From assembly GCA_027972325.1 (NCBI GenBank), contig JAPMOS010000046.1, positions 1 through 64,000 of the forward strand: 64,000 nt of DNA, in the 5' to 3' direction. A program made the position numbers and the translations under genes. This document shows, one piece after another, positions 11,490-20,716 of this stretch. The notes below the pieces were generated by a model that saw only the letters and a program-made list of their open reading frames with translations, made no database searches and was not told where the DNA came from. Source of the stretch: Paratrimastix pyriformis (taxonomy: Eukaryota; Preaxostyla; Paratrimastigidae). Each line of letters opens with the position of its first letter. Positions within the stretch are counted from its first letter, which is position 1.

Positions 11490-12230
11490 CTGCCCCCGCC
11501 ACATAAAGAAAGATGTCGCCATTCTTCGTCTCTTCCTCGCCCACCTCCCTCACCACGCTGTCATCGAAGCGCCACCATGCCCCTTCAATCCTCTTCACCG
11601 CCACCCAATGTCGCCCCCCTCCTCTCCCTTTCGCCGCCGCCTCCAGGCGGTAATTCGTGCCAAGAACTTCCACGGGGTCCGGCTGCACCCGCCACTGCGA
11701 CTGGTCCACCCTGCCGTCCCGCCGATCGCGAACCACCTGGACCACCATGACATCCTCCATGCCCACCGCCCGTTCCTCCTGCGCGTGCCACCGATCGGCA
11801 CCACACTCTGGGCACCTCTTCCGCACCCGTCCGTCCGCCATCACCACCTTCCGGACCGCTTCACTCATTCTGTCACCGTCCCTCCAGACGCACCACCAGG
11901 CAGTCCCGCTCCCTTTCGCGGCCCTCGCTCACCCTTCCGCATTCCTGACAGACGTGCACCACCCTCATCCGCGCTCCTGTCGGGATCCGAGCTTTCCTCA
12001 GCAGGTCCGCCACCGCATCCCCTGCATCCCCATCATGAAGCTCATCCAGCCCATCAATCCCCTTCTCCCAGATTGCCTGCTCCATACCCGGGTCTCCCCA
12101 ATCACCCCTCTCACAACATCGAACAACTGCCCGGCCCCCCACCGCTTCCACCACCTGGAGGGCTGTTGCCACCCAACAACGGTGGCCCGACTTATTACAC
12201 ACGCCTCTGTACCTCCCGACCCCCGCCCCC
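11490..12230 (-). pseudogene. Ubiquitin-specific-protease-like (peptidase C19) domain inside the LINE
   Basis: The minus strand carries the ordered landmarks of a USP: a Cys box GVCNKSGHRCWVATALQ (Cys codon 12,176-12,178), a DAGDAVADLL block like the QQDAxE helix, a first CQEC knuckle (11,939-11,950), a second CPEC knuckle (11,803-11,814) followed by VMVVQVVRDRR in the place of the usual hydrophobic strand ending in KRF, then the His box GRHWVAVKRIEGAWWRFDDS (His codon 11,608-11,610, Asp pair about 11,559-11,564). Cys, His and Asp are all present. One frame change lies near 11,880. Spacing fits the C19 fold without large inserts. It would cleave ubiquitin or a ubiquitin-like protein if active. 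Its role for a LINE is unknown. Confidence 0.75.
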
Positions 12231-13437
12231 TGCGACAAGCCAACCCCATCAACTTCCTCCAGCTCGCCACCACCGCCAAACAACTCGCCCGGTCGCTCGA
12301 TCATCCCTCCATCCGTCAATCTCTCACTGTCACGTCCCCTCCCCCTTCCATCAGAGCCTCCTTCTCCTCCCGTACCTCGTCCTCGTCCGCCTCTTCGGGC
12401 CAGTCTCTTTGCCTGCCACTCTCCCCCAGTCCGCCAGCTGGGATCCTGCCCCACCCCCAAAGCCCAAACCTCCGCCGCTCCATCATCCACACTCTCTCCT
12501 TCCACTCCGCCTCGCTTTTTAGAACCGCGTCGAGTTCCCACGCTCTCCGATTCACGCCCGCACCTCCCCATTGAGCCATCGCCACCAGTAAACAGATTCC
12601 CACCCATCGATTCCCCCCAAATAGATTTCGTTTGGTCCAATAACGATGTCCTCGCACTCCCCCTTTCATCTGAGCCCAGAGCCTGTGGTATTCCCCGCCC
12701 CCTCGCTTGGATCAAGTCGATCAGGGCCATCTTCCAAAACAAAGCCCCTGCATGAACACGCACAACCTACCAACACTACCTATCAAAATCGTCAAAAGGA
12801 TATCCACCAAACCGCCATCATTCCCTGCCAACTCATGCAGAGACCCGTCCGCCCAACTCCGGCCGAAGATTCCCTCCCGGGGTGCTCAACCTGGCAGTAG
12901 CAAGCTGCCCCATCAGTTTCCTCCACCGTCCGCTCTACCCCATTCCTCTGTTTCAATTCCCCGGTCTTTTTTTTCACCAAATCAGATCCCCATCCGCTCG
13001 TTCTTCTTCCTCCTACGCTGCCCTCTCCGGCTGGCCGATTCCCCACCGATCGCCACGTTTCCTTTGCCACGCCTCCTTCTTCCTTTTGGTCCGTCCCCAA
13101 CATTATTCTATTATCACAGCTCCTCCATTTCTGATACAGCAGCCGTCCCCACCCGCAGGCCGGCCCCTGATCATGTTGCCCAAGTTCACACCCATTTTCT
13201 CCAGTCTGTGTAACACACCACCACTTCACCCACCATTTTCCTTCAATAAGATCGATCGTGCCCCATGCGAGTGGCCCAACGACGATACTGCGTTTTTGTC
13301 CAGCTCAATACGTACCATCCGTACGTAAGGACTGAATCCAGTCGTAACCATCCCGTACCCTTTATGAATATATAATGGTTGCTCAAGGCATGTTTTCAAA
13401 AAAGATTCAGATTGAAAACACAACACCTCAAACCAAA

Positions 13438-14466
13438 TCACAGCAACCCCTTGGCCGCCACACGCACCACAGTCCGCCGAACAATAGTCCGCGGCCCCCA
13501 TATTGCTGCTGCTTCTCCCTCGCCAGCCGGTCTCGTTCCTCGGGATCGACCACCAATAACCACGTACCGTCCCAGCGACCAGTCAGGAAGGCTTGTCCCT
13601 TCCTGGCAATGGTCGCTGGGCGGATTGGAGGCGTCAGGCTCGCCAACCAGGCCTCGACAGCCGGCACAGTCGCCAGATCCCGACGGCGCAGCATCGCCAG
13701 CTTCTTGTTGGGCGGCACCTCGACCCGCACTTCGGGAGGCACCACGGTAATGGGCCATCTCGGGTTGGCATCCCGGCGCGGGAACCACTTCGGCATTTCT
13801 TCTTCTCCCTCCGCAAAGAAGCTGACTTGAAAGATCGCAGGCATTAACTTGAACACCCTCAGAGAATCTACCAAAACCATAACACCCCTTCTCCATAGCA
13901 CAACACAAACCTTTCCTTCCCAACCAAGTCGCCACATCCTCTTCACTGGCCTCCGTCGGAAAGCCAGCAAGCGTCGCCTTGAAGAGCGTTGTCGTGATAA
14001 TGTCCGGCTGGAATTCAGTCGCCACAGCCACAATAGGCCTCACAGTAGCATGAAACTTCTGGCCAAGTTCCTCAACCCTTGTGAACTGCTCGGCCGTCGG
14101 ACGATCGAATAGAATTGAGAATTCGGGGAACGACCCCTCCACCGCGGCGCCCGCAAAAGACGCCTGAATTTCAGCATAGGACAGAGGATTCCCATCAGGG
14201 AACAAGAGCGTAGCCCCAATAGCCTGCAGCACAAAAAAGATCGTCAGGATCACTCCAAGCCGCCGGCCCCAACTCAGGGCGCTTCGTTTGCGGCACTCAA
14301 TCAAACAGACCTGATCCCAACATGGGCTCTCCCTCATCCTTGCAGGAGCCGCCGCCTCCGCCGCACTCTTCTCGGCCGCACGCTTGTGTTGTTGCACACG
14401 GGCAGCCTCTTGCGCAGCCGCCTCCTTCTCAGCATCAGACATAGTCACAGATTCAGAATCAGCCAT
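13438..14466 (-). pseudogene. LINE copy 2 ORF1, membrane-anchored
   Basis: Opens 48 bp inside the element with MADSESVTMSDAEKE. There is an Ala/Glu/Lys-rich helix (residues 10-45), a Cys-containing basic stretch, one strongly hydrophobic segment (LGVILTIFFVLQAIGATLLF, about 70-90), then a soluble domain (SYAEIQASFAGAAVEGSFPE onward) of about 110 residues shared with copy 1. A frame change near 13,900 moves the best-conserved continuation (VDSLRVFKLMPAIFQVSF, then MPKWFPRRDANPRWPITVV) into another frame. I do not recognise the soluble domain. The topology predicts a type II or tail-in membrane protein, which is odd for a retrotransposon ORF1. Confidence 0.65.
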
Positions 14467-14514
14467 CTTCTGCGGAGAAATTCAAACGTTGAAGGTCAAC
14501 TCGACCCCGGGAAT

Positions 14515-14524
14515 GCACCGCTGG
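14515..14524. repeat. Target-site duplication of the LINE, right copy
   Basis: GCACCGCTGG, identical to 5,317-5,326. Confidence 0.95.
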
Positions 14525-14802
14525 GTCTGACACCGATCGCCTGGGGCAACAACGGCTTCTCCGTCGAGGACGTCACCGGCATGGTCGAGTTCGTCGTGCA
14601 GAACACGTACGTGTGCAACGGGCCCATCATCCGGCACCAGGGGGTTGGCATCCCCATGGGCACCAACTGCGCGCCCCAGTTGGCCAATCTGTACTGCTAC
14701 GCCATCGAGGCGGACTTCGCGGACCGACATCCCGAGGTCACCCACGAGTTCACCTACAGGTACATCGATGACATCCTGACGTTCCACCCGGTGGAGCACC
14801 TG
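14525..14802 (+). mobile_element. RT-bearing element, segment 2 (palm B and C)
   Basis: Continues the RT of 4,723-5,326. Plus-strand translation shows IPMGTNCAPQLANLYCYAIE (motif B) and YRYIDDILTF (motif C with the catalytic Asp pair). It is cut at 14,802 by the 1.48-kb element B, which carries its own 14-bp target duplication. Confidence 0.85.
14789..14802. repeat. Target-site duplication of element B, left copy
   Basis: CGGTGGAGCACCTG, repeated at 16,283-16,296. The final TG could belong to the element's tail, so the duplication is 12-14 bp. Confidence 0.9.
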
Positions 14803-16282
14803 TGTGTGTGTGTCATACATGTTTGCAACATAGAGATGCAAAACTCCCGATTCCGGCCGAAGCCGGGGGGTAACATGACCCCCAGTCCCTCCCATGTCCC
14901 CCGCAATTCTGCGGGCAACTAGGGCTAGGGGCGGGGGCTATGGTGACAGGGAGAGGTAGAAAAGAACGGGGGGGAGGGGACCAAGGAATAGGGTGGATCG
15001 AGGAGATAAATCAGGGAAAAGACTGAACAACGGGACAAAAGATTGAACCGAAAGGAACACAATTCCCTTACATTGGGACTTCTTGGGCGTTGGGCATCCG
15101 CGTCCCCATGTACCATCTGGTACTGGTGCGGAACACGAACATCGGGGCGTGTTGTTGGCGGATCCACCATCCAAAGTCCCGCCTCCGCGGCCCGTCCGGT
15201 CCCGCGGGCACTCGAGCCGCCCTGCTCCCCTTCAACCCCAGATCCGTGGGGCAGAGCGAGGCTCCCTTCGGCGTGGCAGAAGCCCTTGCGCTGGGGCAGG
15301 GACAAGCGCAGGGGCAGCATGGGCAGGGGCAGCATGGGCAGGGGCAACATGGGCAGGGGCAACATGGGCAGGGGCAGGGGCAGGGGCAGGGCAGGGGCAT
15401 GGGCAGGGGCCACAGTGGGAGTCGCAGTGGGGCTGGTGCAGATGCAGTGGGGCTGGTGCAGATGCAGTGGGGGCTGCTGCAGATGCAGTGGGGCTGGGGC
15501 GGCACCCTGGCGAACGGATTCCCGACCGGCGCGGGCTGCTGGTGGGCAACAGCAGGGCGCACAGCAAAAGGATTGCTGTCAGCCTTCTCCTCAACCCTGT
15601 CCTTCTTCTTTGCTGGCGAAGGTTCAGGGGATGGCGGACGTGGCCGACTCGTACCACCTCCAAGCTGAAGCGGGGCAGCTGAGGGGTCGATGCAATGTGC
15701 GGTCACTTTTCCGGGAGGCTGTTTGACAGTGCTCGGTGACTTTGGACACAGGCCGGATTGCGGCGAAGCAGTGGACGGGTTCACCGAAGCCACAGGTCGG
15801 CGGGAACGGGGTCGCCATCGATATCGCGATACAGTAACGGGCTTGCTGGAAGACTCCAAATTGAAAATGGTGGCACCACAAATGAATTGAATCAATTGCG
15901 CAAGCTTTGGCAGCACAGAGATTGATCGCCCCCGCCGACCGTAGAATGCTCAAACTGATGCGCTGAAGCAACTTGGTCGACGGGATGCGCTTCTCAGAGG
16001 CCACCAAATACCCAAAAGTTTGCCAAACTCAGGGATCATGGTAGAAGTGAAGGAAAGACGGCTCAGCTGGTCCATGCTCCGGAAGATAGCTCGATGATCG
16101 TCGAGCTCGTCAATAAAGCACAGAAATGGATCTTCTTCATCAAGAATAGAAGCATGTTTTCAATAAAAGCAATGGTTGCGTCGTCCAGATCATCATTCAC
16201 CGCAGTGATTTCGCAGGCCATAGCTGAGTAAATCGTGCGCCCAGCAATACGTGCAGTGGAGACTGAGCAATAGTGCCGGGGA
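14803..16282 (-). mobile_element. Element B: 1,480-bp RT-less retroelement, family B/C
   Basis: Flanked by a 14-bp target duplication, read on the minus strand. The 5' end reads GTCCCCGG. The 3' end has CCGGC-UUCG-GCCGG, then GTATGACACACA and a short AC tail, the same layout as the LINE. It encodes, across more than one frame in this copy, a helical N-terminal part, NPF-containing segments (SNPFAVRP, GNPFARV), a long Ala-Pro-His low-complexity run and a C-terminal GWWI-type segment. Element C (17,869-19,349) matches it in length, order and sequence style. No RT, endonuclease or transposase is present, so it must depend on another element, most likely the LINE next door. Confidence 0.88.
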
Positions 16283-16296
16283 CGGTGGAGCACCTG
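16283..16296. repeat. Target-site duplication of element B, right copy
   Basis: CGGTGGAGCACCTG, identical to 14,789-14,802. Confidence 0.9.
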
Positions 16297-17698
16297 GTCC
16301 CGCCCACCATGCGGTACCCTCGTCAATCTCCAACATCCCGCTCCACCAACTGGTCGGCATCACCACGGGGCAGCTGGACCGCATCTCCGCCATCAGCAGC
16401 AACATGAAGGCCTTCAAGAGCGGCGTCCAGAAGTACGTGCAGCAAAGTCTCGACCGTGGCCACAATGTACGGGGCATTGTTCGAGGCTGGAGCGTCTACC
16501 TGCAGGACCGCTGGACTGCGAACGAGATCCGCTCCTACCGCATCCGGAGCTGGTTCCGCAACATGTGCATCGCCTCCATCCGAGCACGGGACTCCACAGC
16601 CAGCATTCCGCCCCAACTCCGTCGCAAGCCAGCGAAGGACGTCGAGCTCATGGCCAGCCAGCAGTCTCTTCACCTGCCGGCACAACAACAGCCTCAGGGC
16701 CCCCACAGCAACAGTCTGAGTTTATGGCGAGCTTCCTCGAGGCCCCTCAGCATGAGGCCCCAGCACCGCAGCCCGAGGCCCCAGCACCGCAGCATGAGGC
16801 CCCAGCACCGCAGCCCGAGGCCCCAGCACCTCAGCCTGCCCCGCAACCTCAGGGTTCCACCCCGCAACCGCAGGCCGCTGCACCGCAACCGCAGGCCGGA
16901 GCACCGCAAGCGCCTGCAGGCCCTGCAACATCCGCGTCTGCCCAACCAGACCGCGGCGACGGGATCCTCCCAATCCCGGAGCGCTTCCTCAAGCTGCAGA
17001 GGAACCTCATGCCACCGCCACCCCCTCCGGGGAAGGGCAAGGCCGGGCCAGAGCCAGCCGCCAAACAGCCAGCCAGCCAACCACCAGGGGCTCCGCAGAC
17101 CCCGAAGCAGGAGATCGCCACCCCGCACTCCTCCTCCGGTGAGTCATCATCGCCCTCCTCCTCGCAGGCGTCGGCCGACCCAACTGCAACACCTCCCACA
17201 TCGCCACCAGCCCGCAAAGCGTCACGCCCCTCCCCGTCGGCATCCGAAGGGAGCTCCAGCAGCAGCAGCGACAGTGACGGCAGCGGCAGCGGCAGTGGCC
17301 GGAGCGGAGACGACAGCGAGGACAACAGCGGGGACGACGACGAGGAGGCCAGCGAGGAGGCCTCACCCGCACCCGCATTGACACGCACTGCATCGGCGCG
17401 CACTGCATCAACACGCACTGCATCTGCACCCACGGCATCTGCACCCACGGCATTTGCACACACAACATGCGTGACACCTCCACGTCGCACCCGAGCATCG
17501 GGCAGGGCGGTCCTCCCGAAACACGTCGTGGCCTTCCAGCCCGACGACCCGTCGCTGCACGGGCTCTCGGTGAGCGAAATTGTGGCAAAGGGCATCACAG
17601 CGGGCATTCCGGAAAATGTTTGCCCGTTCTGTTGCGGGATGTTCCAGTCTCGCAAATCGGTGATGGCCCATATGCGGAAGTCCCACAAGGACTACTAA
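16297..17698 (+). mobile_element. RT-bearing element, segment 3 (thumb region, low-complexity linker, C2H2 finger)
   Basis: Resumes the element after insertion B. It first encodes a helical stretch (SNIPLHQLVGITTGQLDRI, then NMKAFKSGVQKYVQ) that fits the region following the palm of this RT group. A long linker follows, with EAPAPQP repeats (about 16,745-16,830), Ser/Asp-rich and RTAS repeats, ending in one C2H2 zinc finger, CPFCCGMFQSRKSVMAHM, and a stop at 17,698. A C-terminal zinc finger after such a linker is unusual for an RT element. It may guide DNA binding at the target. The coding is broken in this copy, which I treat as a fossil. Confidence 0.65.
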
Positions 17699-17858
17699 CG
17701 CAGCCACACTGAGCACATGAACTGTGCGATGATGTACATCACCACAGCAACCACTACAACCACCACACCCCCATACTGCTTCACCTGGGAAGGGCCCCGT
17801 GGGTGGTGGCACTGCCCCTAACGTTCCGATCTGTAGGCTCATTTGGGTGCCACTACAC

Positions 17859-17868
17859 TTTTCCGGAT
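17859..17868. repeat. Target-site duplication of element C, left copy
   Basis: TTTTCCGGAT, repeated at 19,350-19,359. It lies about 160 bp after the stop of the RT-bearing element, so element C sits in that element's 3' flank. Confidence 0.9.
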
Positions 17869-19349
17869 GTTGTTGTTGTTGTTGTTGTTGTTGTGATACT
17901 ATTTCGACTGCCAGTAACTGCGCGCAAAACACAGAAAACTGAAACAGAGGAAAATCCGTTAATCCGGTCGAAACCGGCGGGTAACATGCCGACCTAAACC
18001 CCTTCAGGGGTAGGCGTACAGACGGCATGGCGGGAAGGAGAGAGACTGGAATATCGCCGAGAAACAGAATCGTTCAAACACTTGAGCAATCAAAAGGAAC
18101 ATCAAAAGAAAGAACGGGCCAGTAGGGGGACAAAGGGATCCAACACTGAGACACGGGACAAAAAGAACAAAAAAAAGGGGGGGGGCGAAGGATGCAAAAG
18201 AGACAGTTAGAACGAAAAATATTCCCGAACCCAGCCTGTGGGGGCGGCGGAACCCATCCACCATGACCTACCACCTCGGTAGGAAAGGCGTACTGGGCCC
18301 CTGATCCACCATCCCCATTCTCGTAGCTCCCTTCCCAAATGCCCACGGTTGGCAACAGGCGAGAGGTCGGAGTGGCTGATCTTCGGAGGCACGGCAGAAG
18401 CGGCATGGTCGGGCGTCGGGGTAGCACGAGCGGGCGCAGCAGGCACAGCAGACAATGGAGCCACACCAGCAGCAACAGAGACAACAACCGGGGCAACAGC
18501 GGCAGCAACAGGAACCAGAACAGGGGCAGGGGCATGGGTAGGGGCAGGGGCAGGGGCAGGTGCAGGTGCAGGTGCAGGTGCAGGGGCAGGTGCAGGTGCA
18601 GGTGCTGTTGCTGTTGCCGGAGCATGAGCCGCAGTCGGAGCCGGAACAGGTGCCGGCTTGGCAAATGGATTCGCCAAGGTGAGAGGTGCTCTTGGGACAG
18701 CGTAAGAGACAAACGGATTGCTGGAAGAAGGGGAACGGGCTCTCTCCTTCCCCGCTGGACGATCGCCATCGATGATCGGGTGGCGAGTTCCACCTCCACC
18801 TCCAAGTTGCTTTGGACCACGGTACGTAGTCTCCCAACAGATAGGAGGACTCGTTCTGGCGGTGTGCGGTGTTTGTCCACAGACGAGCCGCGCGATGATT
18901 CTTGTGGCACGTGGCAGTCGAAAGTTCGCACATTCGATTGCTGGAACAATAAAGCCCCAAGAAGTTGGAAAATAAACTGGCTGATCGCTTCAGGCTGCTT
19001 CTTCGGATTGTCCTCCAGCAGCATGTGCACCGTGCGTTCGATGATCTCATAGCGTGGGGCCCGGTGCTCATTGACGACCAATGAACTGAAGAGCTTCATA
19101 AGCTCCAAACGCATCCAAGGAGAGAGCTTGTCCAATGGAGCTGAAGAGGGGGACCACAGATGCCGACCCAACTCATCTTGAAGATACTCTACCATAGGGT
19201 CGTCACGACTAAGGATCTCGGCGTGATCCATAATAAAGTTGGAATCGTCCTTACTGAGCTCGTCATGCTCAGTTGCGATCTCCATGGCCAGAAACGGGCG
19301 GAACGCGGAGCAAAGGGAACGTGTAGCGCCGAGACTTCAACCGGGGGAA
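17869..19349 (-). mobile_element. Element C: 1,481-bp RT-less retroelement, sister of element B
   Basis: Flanked by the 10-bp duplication TTTTCCGGAT. The 5' end on the minus strand reads TCCCCCGG. The 3' end has CCGGU-UUCG-ACCGG, then more than 50 nt, then GTATCAC and an (AAC)n tail rather than (AC)n. Length differs from element B by one base. It encodes one protein (see 18,207-19,285). The stem of the hairpin differs from element B by a compensating pair (GC to UA), which supports a conserved RNA structure. Confidence 0.88.
18207..19285 (-). CDS. Element C protein: helical N-terminus, NPF motifs, Ala-Pro repeat tail
   Basis: Starts MEIATEHDELSKDDSNF at 19,285, 64 bp inside the element. The N-terminal 130 residues look helical and globular (SPWMRLELMKLFSSLVV, EYLQDELGRHLW). 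The matching blocks are found in element B, for example a QFIFQLLGALLFQQS-like helix. Then come SNPF and NPFAKP motifs, an Ala-Pro dipeptide run at about 18,530-18,610, and a C-terminal stretch with WGWWIRGP that matches GWWIRQQ in element B. A frame change is needed between the N-terminal part and the Ala-Pro part (which reads in the 18,677-18,207 frame). No known domain was recognised. It may be an ORF1-like RNA-binding or packaging factor. NPF is an EH-domain ligand in other eukaryotes, so membrane traffic contact is conceivable. Confidence 0.5.
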
Positions 19350-19359
19350 TTTTCCGGAT
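19350..19359. repeat. Target-site duplication of element C, right copy
   Basis: TTTTCCGGAT, identical to 17,859-17,868. Confidence 0.9.
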
Positions 19360-19721
19360 CCACTCCCTGTCTCTCGGGGATGGACCGTTTTCTTTCTCCC
19401 TTTCTCCCAACTCTGATCCCCCCCACATCCTCCACACTCCGGCCCTGTCGTCGCGTTCTACACTGTCGTTCGGCCTGCCCTGGTCGTTCGTCTACGTTCG
19501 TGGTGTTCCGCCCCGTCCCGTCGTCCCGCCCCGTCGTCCCGTCCCGTTTGTCCTGTCCCGTCGTCCCGTCCCGTCGTTCGTTACGTCGATGCTCGTCATC
19601 GACACGTTAATTACACACCCGATCGAAAAAGGTCCGTACCCATCCTTTGTGTTTATGGCGTGCCCTCTCTGGGGAACTTCCCACCGTGTCGCAGTCTCCA
19701 CCATGGGTGGATGTTGGTGTG
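19360..19721. other. Non-coding flank with a CCCGTCGT-type tandem repeat
   Basis: No gene seen. A minisatellite of CCCGTCGTCCCG-like units occupies about 19,505-19,575. The rest is unremarkable flank between element C and repeat E1. Confidence 0.6.
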
Positions 19722-20540
<819 letters not shown>

Positions 20541-20716
20541 GCACCCCAGACCCAGGCCCTCGGGGCCCTTTGGACGGGGTTGGTGCAGTTTTCTCTCGGA
20601 GGGGCGTGCGCGTGGTTTCTATTGGCCCCGCTCACATATTGTCGGTTCCCCCCTCCCCGCCCCAGAGACGATCGAAAGAGTCCACGCCATGTTCGGGCGG
20701 AGTGGGGGTCTACTTT

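Larger units (their letters stand above)
5327..14514 (-). mobile_element. LINE (non-LTR retrotransposon) copy 2, end-to-end, 9.19 kb
   Basis: Read on the minus strand, 5' end at 14,514 and 3' end at 5,327. In order it has a short 5' UTR, ORF1 with a hydrophobic helix, a ubiquitin-protease-like region, a basic/acidic linker, an APE-type endonuclease, a reverse transcriptase with FADDVMLV, RNase H with QTNNEAELEAI, a Cys/His motif, a charged C-terminal tail, two small hairpins and an (AC)n tail. A 10-bp target duplication flanks it. EN-RT-RNase H-CCHC order is that of I-like LINE clades. Several frame changes along the coding region suggest it is no longer active, although both ends are complete. 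It is roughly 3 kb longer than typical LINEs, mostly because of the extra 5' coding region. Confidence 0.93.

Noticed and set aside
15043-15726. Plus-strand frames rich in Gly-Gln-Gly across element B, and Arg-Gly-rich frames across element C
   Set aside because: They are antisense readings of the Ala-Pro repeat. Target duplications, tail and 3' hairpin fix the element on the minus strand.
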